14,269 nucleotides of DNA from an uncultured Faecalibacterium sp. (GCA_900765105.1 CAAFQM010000343.1:1-14269); one strand, 5' to 3'; counted from the first letter of the stretch, positions 1-6,988 are shown. The notes: a model not told the origin generated them from the sequence alone. Numbers and translations are program-made.

Positions 1-563
1 ACGATGTGCTGGTCGCGGCGGCCGATGCCGCAGGTGTCCTCCAGAATGTCGGTGCCGTACTTGCCCTGATAAGCGATGTTGTGGATGGTGAAAATGGTCT
101 TGATGCGGTTGAACTTATCCAGATGACGGTAGTACAGGTTCAGGTACACCGGCACCAGTGCGGTCTGCCAGTCGTTGCAGTTGATGATATCGGGGGTGAA
201 ATCGATGTAGAACAGGGTCTCTAAAACGGCGCGGGAGAAGAAGGCGAAACGCTCGCCATCATCGTAGAAGCCGTACAGGCCGCGGCGCTTGAAGTAATAC
301 TCGTTGTCCAGGAAGTAGTAGGTCACGCCGTCCACTTCTGCCTTGAACAGGCCGCAGTACTGGCTGCGCCAGCCCACAGGCACAGAATAATTGGTGACAT
401 ACTCCAGCTTATCGCGGAATTTCAGGTCGCCGTACAGGGGCATGATGACGCGGGCATCTACGCCGTCCTTGACCAGTGCCTTGGGCAGTGCGCCCGCCAC
501 ATCAGCCAGACCGCCGGACTTTGCAAAGGGGGTGGCTTCCGAAGCAGCATACAGGATTCTCAT
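1..563 (-). CDS. glgA: Glycogen synthase GlgA, N-terminal part (cut by window edge)
   Basis: ADP-glucose-dependent glycogen synthase (GT5), which extends alpha-1,4-glucan chains in the cytoplasm. Only the first 187 residues are in the window. The start MRILYAASEATPFAKSGGLA is typical of the family, and K15-S-G-G-L19 is the KxGGL motif that binds ADP-glucose. Further on are DVAGALPKAL, the FTPDIINCNDWQTAL segment and the TIHNIAYQG segment, all diagnostic of the GT5 starch-synthase catalytic domain. The ATG at 561-563 is preceded by AAAGGAG (571-577) at a seven-base distance, which fixes the start. It is the last gene visible of the glgB-C-D-A operon, separated from glgD by 159 bases that hold GC-rich inverted repeats. 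No frameshift is seen in the visible part. Identification is secure; the C-terminal GT-B domain lies outside the window. Confidence 0.96.
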   Translation of the reverse strand, partial: MRILYAASEATPFAKSGGLADVAGALPKALVKDGVDARVIMPLYGDLKFRDKLEYVTNYSVPVGWRSQYCGLFKAEVDGVTYYFLDNEYYFKRRGLYGFYDDGERFAFFSRAVLETLFYIDFTPDIINCNDWQTALVPVYLNLYYRHLDKFNRIKTIFTIHNIAYQGKYGTDILEDTCGIGRRDQHI

Positions 564-642
564 AGGATCGCTCCTTTCATATGTTTGGGTCATTTCGTGC
601 TCCCCGCCGCCGCAGCGGCACAAAACCATTGACAAAAGAGCA

Positions 643-682
643 GGCGGGGGCACACAGGTGCCCCCGCCCCTCTCAAGAGGGG
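643..682. repeat. Two adjacent GC-rich hairpins between glgD and glgA
   Basis: An 11-bp perfect inverted repeat, ggcgggggcac (643-653) and gtgcccccgcc (658-668), has a 4-base loop. It abuts a second stem, cccctc (667-672) with gagggg (677-682), also with a 4-base loop. Neither is followed by a T-run on either strand, so a simple intrinsic terminator is unlikely. It could be a dispersed intergenic palindrome, or an mRNA processing or stabilising structure that sets the glgA level relative to glgD. The inverted repeats are seen directly; the roles are inference. Confidence 0.6.
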
Positions 683-722
683 CTACCGGGGAGGAAGCCG
701 CCCCTATGGATAATGCAGAAGA

Positions 723-1850
723 TCAGACGATGTGGTTCTTCTGGACGTAGACCGGGAAGCTCTCGGTGCCGGACAGTTTCTTGCCGGCGGTGATCTTCAC
801 GTTCTTATCGGTCACGACGCAGTCCAGCTCCACATTGGGCTCCACGACAGTGTCCTGCATGAGCACGCAGTTCCTGACGACAGCGCCCTTCTTGACCTTG
901 ACGCCGCGGAAGAGCACGCAGTTCTCCACGGTGCCCTCGATGACGCAGCCGTCTGCCAGAATGGAATCGGTGACCTTGGAACCGGTGACGTAACGGGTGG
1001 GGTTATCGTCGCGGATCTTGGTGTAAACGGGGCTGTTCTTCGGGAACAGCATCTCCAGATTCTGGTCGTCGGTCAGCTTCAGGTTCTCGTCGAAGTAGCT
1101 CTTCATGTCGCAGATGTGTGCCACATAGCCGGTGTACTCCAGAGCATGGATGTTCAGGATGTTGACATTGTGAGCCAGAATGTCGCGCTCGAAGTAGATC
1201 AGGCCGCGGGAAGTTGCGTCCCTGACCAGCTTGATCAGGGTCTCGCGCTCCAGCACATAGATGTTCAGGTCCAGGTTCTGCACGCCGGGGCGGTAGTCAT
1301 TGAACAACAGCTCGGTCACACGGCCGTCGGCATCCACGGTCAGGGTGTAGTTGTCGTTCTTGCGGCCCTCGGGGATCTCGGTCTTCTGGTAAGCCACGGT
1401 CACGTCTGCACCGCTGGCCTGATGGGCAGCCAGCAGAGCGTTGAAGTCATAGTTCAGCGCCACGTTGGCATCGCTCATCACCACATACTTCTCTTTCTGG
1501 TTTTCCAGGAAGTTCAGGATAGAGCCCAGAGCCTCCACACGGCCGGAATAGATGCGCACGCCCTTCTCCGCAAAGGGAGGCACGATGTTCAGGCCGCCGT
1601 GACGGCGAGCCATATCCCACTCACGACCGGTGCCCAGATGATCCATCAGGGAGTGGTAATTCTTACGCACCACGATGGACACGTTGGAGATGCCGCAGTT
1701 TGCCATGCTGGACAGAACAAAGTCCACCATGCGGTAACGGCCTGCGAAAGGGATCGAAGCCATTGCACGCTCGGTCACCAGTTCGGGAACGGTATTATCA
1801 TAGCTGTTGGGGAAAATGATGCCCAACGCATTGGTGTTCTGTCTCAGCAT
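723..1850 (-). CDS. glgD: GlgD, regulatory/non-catalytic paralogue of glucose-1-phosphate adenylyltransferase
   Basis: 375-residue nucleotidyltransferase-fold protein, paralogous to GlgC. In Firmicutes GlgD associates with GlgC and modulates ADP-glucose synthesis. The fold is visible (AGRYRMVDFVLSSMAN near residue 37, REWDMARRHGG near 76), and a left-handed beta-helix hexapeptide region runs from about residue 290 to 360 (SKVTDSILADGCVIEGTVEN and onward). Catalytic features have decayed compared with its neighbour. The GGRGSRL loop is replaced by FPNSYDN, the YKGTANA motif by YSGRVEA, and the SGDQ segment by MSDAN. The ATG at 1848-1850 overlaps the glgC stop as ATGCTGA (a 7-base CDS overlap), with AAGGAGG at 1861-1867 inside glgC, so translation is probably coupled. 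The family name is well supported; absence of catalysis is inferred from the missing motifs. Confidence 0.95.
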   Translation of the reverse strand: MLRQNTNALGIIFPNSYDNTVPELVTERAMASIPFAGRYRMVDFVLSSMANCGISNVSIVVRKNYHSLMDHLGTGREWDMARRHGGLNIVPPFAEKGVRIYSGRVEALGSILNFLENQKEKYVVMSDANVALNYDFNALLAAHQASGADVTVAYQKTEIPEGRKNDNYTLTVDADGRVTELLFNDYRPGVQNLDLNIYVLERETLIKLVRDATSRGLIYFERDILAHNVNILNIHALEYTGYVAHICDMKSYFDENLKLTDDQNLEMLFPKNSPVYTKIRDDNPTRYVTGSKVTDSILADGCVIEGTVENCVLFRGVKVKKGAVVRNCVLMQDTVVEPNVELDCVVTDKNVKITAGKKLSGTESFPVYVQKNHIV

Positions 1851-3037
1851 ACTTCCACGCCCTCCTTGACGGATTCAAAGACTTTTGCGCCCTCCTTGAC
1901 GGTAGCGCCTGCGCCGACGGTCAGGCCGGTGCCCACATGTGCAATGGCACCCTCGCCGCCGATCTTTGCGCCTGCGCCGACCACAACGTCCTCAGCCAGG
2001 ATGCAGCGCTTGACCACAGCGCCCGCCTTGACGACCACACCATCCATCAGGACAGCATCCTCAACGGTAGCGCCCTCTTCCACAACGACGCCTGCGCTCA
2101 GCACAGAGTGCTTGACGTTGCCGTAGATCTTGCAGCCTTCGGTGATCAGGGAGTCCTGCACGACAGCGCGGGGGCCGATCTTCTGAGCGGGCAGCACGGG
2201 GTTGCGGCTGTAGATCTTCCAGGTCTTATCGAAGATATCGATGCCGGAATTCTCGGGATCCAGAACCTCCATGTTGGCTTCCCACAGGCTGTCGATGGTG
2301 CCCACATCACGCCAGTAACCGGCAAAGCGGTAAGCATACATCTTGCGGCCGTCGCGCAGCAGAGCGGGGATGATGTTCATGCCGAAGTCGTTCTTGGAGT
2401 TGGGGTCTGCCTCGTCCTCTTCCAGATACTTCTTCAGGACATCCCAGTTGAAGATGTAGATGCCCATGGAAGCCAGGTTGGACTTGGGTACCGGGGGCTT
2501 CTCCTGGAACTCGGTGATGCGGTCGTTCTCGTCCGCGACCATCAGGCCGAAGCGGGAAGCTTCCTTCCAGTCCACTTCCATGACGGCCACAGAGAACTCT
2601 GCGCCCTTTTCCTTGTGGAAGCGCAGGAAGTCGGCATAGTCCTGCTTGCAGATCTGGTCGCCGGACAGGATGATCACATACTCGGGATCGTAGCTGTCGA
2701 TGAAGCCGATGTTCTGGTAGATGGCGTTTGCAGTGCCCTTGTACCAGTCGGTGCCCTTTGCCTGCTCGTAGGGCGGCAGGGTGTGCACGCCGCCGTGCAG
2801 ACGATCCAGATCCCAGGGCTGGCCGTTGCCGATGTACTCGTTCAGCTTCTGGGGCTGATACTGCGTTGCGATACCGACGGTGTCGATGTTGGAATTCACG
2901 CAGTTGGAAAGCGGGAAGTCCACGATACGGTACTTGCCGCCGAAGGACACTGCAGGTTTTGCCGTTTTCTGTGTCAGCGCGTACAAACGCGAGCCACGTC
3001 CGCCGGCAAGGATCATTGCCACAATTTCTTTTGCCAT
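1844..3037 (-). CDS. glgC: Glucose-1-phosphate adenylyltransferase GlgC
   Basis: Catalytic ADP-glucose pyrophosphorylase: ATP + glucose-1-phosphate gives ADP-glucose + PPi, the committed step of glycogen synthesis. 397 residues, a normal length. Visible motifs are the nucleotide loop AGGRGSRL (11-18), KPAVSFGGKYRIVDF (27-41), the WYKGTANA segment (98-105), the metal-binding/catalytic aspartate in LSGDQ (D127), the glucose-1-phosphate motif EFQEKP (K180) and SMGIYIF (190-196). A C-terminal beta-helix with hexapeptide repeats starts near 290. The ATG at 3035-3037 has AAAGGGGAG (3047-3055) nine bases upstream. It follows glgB by 97 bases, in which a candidate secondary promoter sits inside a palindrome. 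It overlaps glgD by 7 bases. All expected catalytic residues are present, in contrast to GlgD. Confidence 0.97.
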   Translation of the reverse strand: MAKEIVAMILAGGRGSRLYALTQKTAKPAVSFGGKYRIVDFPLSNCVNSNIDTVGIATQYQPQKLNEYIGNGQPWDLDRLHGGVHTLPPYEQAKGTDWYKGTANAIYQNIGFIDSYDPEYVIILSGDQICKQDYADFLRFHKEKGAEFSVAVMEVDWKEASRFGLMVADENDRITEFQEKPPVPKSNLASMGIYIFNWDVLKKYLEEDEADPNSKNDFGMNIIPALLRDGRKMYAYRFAGYWRDVGTIDSLWEANMEVLDPENSGIDIFDKTWKIYSRNPVLPAQKIGPRAVVQDSLITEGCKIYGNVKHSVLSAGVVVEEGATVEDAVLMDGVVVKAGAVVKRCILAEDVVVGAGAKIGGEGAIAHVGTGLTVGAGATVKEGAKVFESVKEGVEVC

Positions 3038-3063
3038 AGCTTTATTCTCCCCTTTAACATTAA

Positions 3064-3100
3064 CATTTCCGTTTTATGGATTTACGGAAATGATCGTCAA
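3064..3100 (-). promoter_or_regulatory. Candidate internal promoter of glgC within an interrupted palindrome
   Basis: A perfect 9-bp inverted repeat, catttccgt (3064-3072) and acggaaatg (3084-3092), has an 11-base centre. On the minus strand a -35-like TTGACG (3095-3100) is followed 16 bases later by CATAAA (3073-3078), so the presumed -10 lies exactly in the centre of the palindrome and one arm in the spacer. This geometry is typical of a repressor operator, though it could also be only an RNA hairpin in the glgB-glgC transcript. It lies 27 bases upstream of the glgC start. The repeat is certain; promoter and operator function are inferred. Confidence 0.45.
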
Positions 3101-3107
3101 CAGATAC

Positions 3108-3130
3108 GGTTGCGGGTCGTCCCGGATACC
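3108..3130 (-). other. Small hairpin just after the glgB stop
   Basis: The arms ggt (3108-3110) and acc (3128-3130) enclose a cggg/cccg stem (3113-3116 with 3121-3124) with a 4-base loop, immediately 3' of the glgB stop codon. There is no T-run, so it is not a convincing terminator. It may protect the glgB 3' end if the mRNA is processed. Confidence 0.3.
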
Positions 3131-3134
3131 GGAG

Positions 3135-5360
3135 TTACTCCTTCGGCTCCCTGGGTTTACGGGTGCGCTTTGCGGGTGCTTTTTCGGTCTTCGACTCCGC
3201 CTCAGCCTTGGGCTTGCGGCCGCGCTTTTTGGGTACTTCTGCCGCTGCAGCTTCCGGCTCGGCTTTTGCCTTGCGGGTGGTTTTCTTCACCGGTTTTTCC
3301 GCAGGTGCTTCCGCTTCGGCCTTGGGCTTACGGCCGCGCTTCTTGGGCGCTTCTGCCGTTGCAGGCTCGGCTTCGGCCTTTGCCTTGCGGGCAGTCTTCT
3401 TTACCGGCTTTTCGGCCTTTTTCGTTTTATCCTCAGCAGCCTTGCGGGTGCGCTTGGCGGGAACCTCAAAATACAGGGTGCTCATGGGCGGCAGGCTGAT
3501 GGTGATGCTCTGTTCAAAGCCGTGCAGCGGCTTTTTGTGGGTGCGTACCGACTTGTTGTGCACCGCACCGGAACCGCCGAATGCGGCATCGTCGCTGTTC
3601 AGGATCTCCTTGTAGGTACCGGCCACTGGTGCGCCGAGGGTGTAGCCTTCGCGCAGGACGGGGTTGAAGTTGCAGACGATAAGGATCTGCTTGCCGGCGG
3701 TATCCTTGCGCAGGAAGGCAATGACGCTCTGCTGCGAGTCATCCGGCACGATCCACTGGAAGCCCTCCCAGCTGTAGTCCACCTGCCAGAAGGCGGGGTG
3801 CTCCTTGTAGAAAGCATTCAGGGTCTTGACGTAGGTCTGCAGTTCGGTGTGCTTGTCGTAATCCATCAGCATCCAGTCCAGCTGCTTTGCTTCGTTCCAC
3901 TCGGCAAACTGGCCGAACTCCTGTCCCATGAACAGCAGCTTCTTGCCGGGGTGAGCCATCATGTAGCCGAAGAAGGTGCGCAGGTTAGCGAACTTGTCGT
4001 CGTACTCGCCAGGCATCTTGTTGATCAGGCTGCCTTTGCCGTGCACTACTTCGTCGTGGCTGATGGGCAGCACGAAGTTCTCGCTGAAGGCATAGAAGAA
4101 GCTGAAGGTGACTTTGTTGTGGTTGCCTGCGCGGAACAGCGGGTCGGTCTTCATGTAGCTGAGCATGTCGTTCATCCAGCCCATGTTCCACTTGAAGTTG
4201 AAGCCCAGACCGCCGTCTGAAGCGGGCTTTGTGACCATGGGCCACGCGGTGGACTCTTCTGCGATCATGTATTTGTGCGGGTGACGGCCCAGCACAGTGT
4301 TGTTCAGCTTGCGCAGGAACGCGACGGCTTCGAGGTTTTCCTTACCGCCGTCCTTGTTGGGTTCCCATTCGCCCTGTTTGCGGTTGTAGTCCAGATACAG
4401 CATGGACGCCACGGCATCCACGCGCAGACCATCGATGTGGTACTGCTCCAGCCAGTACAGCGCGCTGGAGATCAAAAAGCTCTGCACCTCATTGCGGCCG
4501 AAGTCGAACACCATGGTGCCCCATTCCTTGTGCTCGCCGCGCTTGGGGTTGGGATCCTCATAGCAGGCCTCGCCGTCGAAGTTGTACAGGCCGAACTGAT
4601 CTTTCGGGAAATGCGCGGGCACCCAGTCCATGATGACGCCGATGCCGGCGGCGTGCAGCTTATCCACAAAGGCCATAAAGTCCTTGGGGGTGCCGTAGCG
4701 GCTGGTCGGGGCAAAATAGCCGGTGACCTGATAGCCCCAGCTGCCGTCGAACGGATATTCCATGACCGGCAGCAGTTCCACATGGGTATAACCCATCTCG
4801 GTGATGTACGGGATCAGCTGGTCGGCCAGCTCGGAATAGTTGTAGGGCTTGCCGTCCTCTTTCAGCTTCCAGCTGCCGGTGTGCATCTCGTAGATGTTCA
4901 TCGGGCCGTTGATCACGTCGGCCTTCTTCTGTGCTGCCTGCCACGCATCGTCATGCCACTCGAACCCGCTGATGTCGTAGACCTTGCTGCCGTTGGACGG
5001 GCGGGTCTCGGCGTGGAATGCATAGGGATCGGCCTTGTAGACCAGATCACCTGCGCGGGTGGTCACGCAGTATTTATAAACGTCATATTCCTTCATGCCG
5101 GGGATGAACAATTCCCACACAGAATCGCCATCCACCTTGCGCATCGGGTGGCTGCCCGGTTTCCAGCTGTTGAAATCGCCTACCACGCTGATGGCAACAG
5201 CGTGGGGTGCCCACACGCGGAAAACGACGCCGTCTTCTCCGGCGCGGGTCTCCATGTGTGCGCCGAAATAGCGATACGCTTCACAGTTATTGCCCTGTTT
5301 GAACAGATACACCGGCAAGTCCGATGCATTGCTCTGGATCTTTTCCTCGGTCGGTTTCAT
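3135..5360 (-). CDS. glgB: 1,4-alpha-glucan branching enzyme GlgB with basic repeat tail
   Basis: GH13 branching enzyme that creates alpha-1,6 branch points in glycogen. 741 residues. A CBM48-type N-terminal module spans about 35-115 (VVFRVWAPHA, GDFNSW, DPYAFHAETRPS). The catalytic barrel shows all four GH13 regions: MDWVPAHF (244-251), GLRVDAV with nucleophile D315, AEES with probable acid/base E368, and SHDE with D436. The C-terminal beta domain ends near FEVP (634). Residues 635-741 form an added Lys/Ala/Glu/Pro-rich tail with a 38-residue repeat and two KKRGRKPK motifs, not part of the usual enzyme. The ATG at 5358-5360 has GGGGAGGAG (5367-5375) six bases upstream. It is the first gene of the glycogen operon behind a candidate promoter at 5418-5446. 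The enzyme identity is secure; the tail's role is unknown. Confidence 0.97.
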   Translation of the reverse strand: MKPTEEKIQSNASDLPVYLFKQGNNCEAYRYFGAHMETRAGEDGVVFRVWAPHAVAISVVGDFNSWKPGSHPMRKVDGDSVWELFIPGMKEYDVYKYCVTTRAGDLVYKADPYAFHAETRPSNGSKVYDISGFEWHDDAWQAAQKKADVINGPMNIYEMHTGSWKLKEDGKPYNYSELADQLIPYITEMGYTHVELLPVMEYPFDGSWGYQVTGYFAPTSRYGTPKDFMAFVDKLHAAGIGVIMDWVPAHFPKDQFGLYNFDGEACYEDPNPKRGEHKEWGTMVFDFGRNEVQSFLISSALYWLEQYHIDGLRVDAVASMLYLDYNRKQGEWEPNKDGGKENLEAVAFLRKLNNTVLGRHPHKYMIAEESTAWPMVTKPASDGGLGFNFKWNMGWMNDMLSYMKTDPLFRAGNHNKVTFSFFYAFSENFVLPISHDEVVHGKGSLINKMPGEYDDKFANLRTFFGYMMAHPGKKLLFMGQEFGQFAEWNEAKQLDWMLMDYDKHTELQTYVKTLNAFYKEHPAFWQVDYSWEGFQWIVPDDSQQSVIAFLRKDTAGKQILIVCNFNPVLREGYTLGAPVAGTYKEILNSDDAAFGGSGAVHNKSVRTHKKPLHGFEQSITISLPPMSTLYFEVPAKRTRKAAEDKTKKAEKPVKKTARKAKAEAEPATAEAPKKRGRKPKAEAEAPAEKPVKKTTRKAKAEPEAAAAEVPKKRGRKPKAEAESKTEKAPAKRTRKPREPKE
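3186..3413 (-). repeat. Tandem 114-bp repeat encoding the GlgB tail
   Basis: Two in-frame 114-bp units (3300-3413 and 3186-3299) encode 38-residue repeats starting EKPVKKTARKAK and EKPVKKTTRKAK, each including PKKRGRKPKAEAE. A third, degenerate start (EKAPAKRTRKP) follows at the same 38-residue period and is cut short by the stop. The units differ by several synonymous and conservative changes. They are therefore an established coding repeat under selection rather than a fresh duplication. Confidence 0.9.
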
Positions 5361-5377
5361 AGACTGCTCCTCCCCGT

Positions 5378-5401
5378 ACAGGCGCGCGAACGCGCACCTG
5401 T
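5378..5401 (-). promoter_or_regulatory. Hairpin in the glgB 5' leader
   Basis: On the minus strand, acaggtgcgcg and cgcgcctgt arms around a UUCG-type turn form a stem of about 10 pairs including one G-U pair. It ends two bases before the glgB ribosome binding site (5367-5375) and lies downstream of the candidate promoter. It could stabilise the mRNA 5' end or sequester or expose the ribosome binding site. There is no T-run, so it is not an intrinsic terminator. The stem is seen; the function is inferred. Confidence 0.55.
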
Positions 5402-5417
5402 AGCTTTTTACCCTTTT

Positions 5418-5446
5418 ATATTAAAGAATTTCCAAACGTTTTGCAA
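5418..5446 (-). promoter_or_regulatory. Candidate sigma-A promoter of the glg operon
   Basis: On the minus strand TTGCAA (5441-5446) and TAATAT (5418-5423) are separated by exactly 17 bases. Each matches 4 of 6 bases of the sigma-70/A consensus. Transcription would start near 5410, giving a leader of about 50 bases with the hairpin at 5378-5401. It is the only reasonable promoter found between the upstream terminator and glgB. Confidence 0.55.
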
Positions 5447-5466
5447 GGGTTTTCAGCTCTTTCGAT

Positions 5467-5482
5467 TGTAGAAATTACTACA
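5467..5482. promoter_or_regulatory. Inverted repeat upstream of the glgB promoter (site A)
   Basis: TGTAG and CTACA arms are separated by six A/T bases and centred about 28 bases upstream of the candidate -35 box. Size and position suit a dimeric transcription factor, such as an activator or a repressor acting upstream. The regulator cannot be named from the sequence. Confidence 0.4.
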
Positions 5483-5499
5483 TTCTTTTCGTTCATATT

Positions 5500-5515
5500 T
5501 TCCATATCTATGGAA
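5500..5515. promoter_or_regulatory. Inverted repeat upstream of the glgB promoter (site B)
   Basis: A perfect 7-bp inverted repeat, TTCCATA and TATGGAA, has a two-base centre. It lies 17 bases beyond site A in an otherwise featureless AT-rich stretch. No family consensus is recognised. It may be a second operator for the glycogen operon or chance in AT-rich DNA. Confidence 0.35.
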
Positions 5516-5555
5516 TCACGCCAATTTTTCGCAACTTTTACCATGATTCTATCCC

Positions 5556-5618
5556 AAAAAACAAAAAAGCAGAGCTTCTGCACTTCCTTTTTCTCAAAAG
5601 GTCCTGCAGAAGTTCTGC
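5556..5618 (-). terminator. Intrinsic terminator of the 3D/G5 gene
   Basis: Arms gcagagcttctgca (5569-5582) and tgcagaagttctgc (5605-5618) pair over 13 of 14 positions. An inner ccttttt/aaaagg stem sits in the loop. On the minus strand the stem runs into TTTTTTGTTTTTT (5556-5568). It lies 27 bases after the stop codon of the gene at 5645-6703 and insulates it from the glg promoter. Confidence 0.85.
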
Positions 5619-5644
5619 CTTATTTTTCATTTTTTGCAGTCTTT

Positions 5645-6703
5645 TCAGCCTACCACATAGACATTGACCTGGACCGCGCCGTTGATCACGCTCTCGGCGT
5701 AGGTCTCATAGAACAGATCCACCAGGATCTGCCCTTTCTGCACGGCGATGCCGGTATCGGTCGCCACTGCATAGCCGTACACAAACTTGCCGTCGGTGGA
5801 AGTGATGTACAGCTTGGTGCCGTAGGGGATCACGTCCGGGTCCACGGCAACCGTGCCGTAACCCAGACCCAGACCGGAAGAGCCTTTACCGCCCTTGGAA
5901 TAGTAGCCGGTGGCCTTGCCGGTGAGCACCTTCTTGTAGGAAGACGGCGCGTTGGTGGTGCCGTCCGGGCCGGTCAGCGGAGAGACCGGAGCACCGGCAC
6001 CGTAGGTCTTGATGACATGGTTGGTAGGCTCCACCGTGGTGGTGGAGTCCACGACGATGCTGTTTTCCAGTTCGCCATCCACATAACGGTCACGGGTGGT
6101 GATGGTCTGCTGGCCTTCCGAGCCATGGCGCACGGTGGTGGTGCGGCCGGTGTTGCGGAAATACAGGCTGGTGTAGACATACTCGGTGTCATAGGGGATG
6201 GCCTGTGTTTCCACACGCTCCTGATAGTCCACACGGTGGACGGTGATCTTTGTCCCGGCAGTGACCAGCTGGTCGAGAGCAGGTTCGGTGTAGTCCTCAC
6301 CCTCCAGCGTGATGCCGGCGCGGTTCAGCGCATCGGCCACGGTGCCAAACACCATCTTGACCGGATACTCCTGCCCGTCAGCCGTGATGCTGACGGAGAA
6401 TGCGCGCTCAATGTTCAGTGCGGCAAGGTTGCCGCTGTAGGCCGTGTAATAGACCTGATCGCCCTCTTCGGACTGGATGCCGGAGAGGTTCATGACCTGT
6501 GCGGGGTCGGTCTCGGAGGTGAGGATCACCTGACGGGCACCATTGGAGTCTGTGACGTAGGTCAGCCGCAGATTCGCAGCGGTCACACTAAGCGTAGCCA
6601 CAAGGCACACGACCATGACACAGAATGCCAGCACACGGGGAGAAACTGCTTTCTTGCAGTCAGAGAATGCTTTCTTCAATTTTACGGAAGCGATACGAGA
6701 CAA
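5645..6703 (-). CDS. Membrane-anchored cell-wall protein with DUF348, G5 and 3D domains (YabE/YuiC-like)
   Basis: 352 residues. A basic N-terminus is followed by one hydrophobic segment (about 24-43), a signal peptide or membrane anchor. Next come one or two DUF348-like modules (about 45-150), a G5 domain (about 153-235) and a C-terminal 3D domain (about 257-351). The three conserved aspartates are visible in AVDP (D288), ATDTG (D316) and LVDLF (D329), which correspond to an MltA-like lytic transglycosylase core. By family knowledge such proteins remodel peptidoglycan outside the membrane in growth, spore germination or resuscitation. The start is odd: the best start is TTG (6701-6703) with GAGAGGAG directly abutting it and no ATG nearby, so the true start may differ by a few codons. 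It is a single-gene unit with a strong promoter, a long leader and a terminator. Domain calls are firm; the exact substrate is not known. Confidence 0.88.
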   Translation of the reverse strand: MSRIASVKLKKAFSDCKKAVSPRVLAFCVMVVCLVATLSVTAANLRLTYVTDSNGARQVILTSETDPAQVMNLSGIQSEEGDQVYYTAYSGNLAALNIERAFSVSITADGQEYPVKMVFGTVADALNRAGITLEGEDYTEPALDQLVTAGTKITVHRVDYQERVETQAIPYDTEYVYTSLYFRNTGRTTTVRHGSEGQQTITTRDRYVDGELENSIVVDSTTTVEPTNHVIKTYGAGAPVSPLTGPDGTTNAPSSYKKVLTGKATGYYSKGGKGSSGLGLGYGTVAVDPDVIPYGTKLYITSTDGKFVYGYAVATDTGIAVQKGQILVDLFYETYAESVINGAVQVNVYVVG

Positions 6704-6982
6704 CTCCTCTCTTTTCGTATTTTGTCTGCGGCCGCGGACAGGAGTGGTGGGATCGGCCCGGCCGCCGGACTGCGGGACGCACAGAAAAGCGCTGTGCCCT
6801 CACAATCAAATACGATGCCCTCTTTTTGGTAAAATCGAGCATCGTATTACAATTTGGATTCCGTGCCGAACCGGACTTTTGTCCCGCTCCGGCCGGAGCT
6901 TTCGTGCCCGGGCCGCACCGTGTTCAGGACGGCGTTTCACTTCATCCAGATAAATTTTAAACGCTGCAACGTTCGTTGAGCG
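6704..6982 (-). promoter_or_regulatory. Long structured 5' leader of the 3D/G5 gene (unidentified)
   Basis: About 280 transcribed bases lie between the strong promoter and the TTG start. On the minus strand it holds, in order: a 5'-end hairpin CGCTCAACG/CGTTGCAGCG with one bulge; TGGAT...ATCCA enclosing small stems CCGT/ACGG, GCTCC-GGCC-GGAGC and GGAC-AAAA-GTCC; a perfect 10-bp stem AATACGATGC/GCATCGTATT with a 20-base loop; GCACAG/CTGTGC with a 7-base loop; and a near-palindrome GTCCGCGGCCGCAGAC (6724-6739). This looks like a riboswitch or other structured leader. I could not match it to c-di-AMP (ydaO), SAM, TPP, cobalamin, c-di-GMP, T-box or 6S consensus motifs. A 61-codon open frame without a normal start also lies inside (6809-6991). 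Confidence 0.5.
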
Positions 6983-6988
6983 AGTCTT

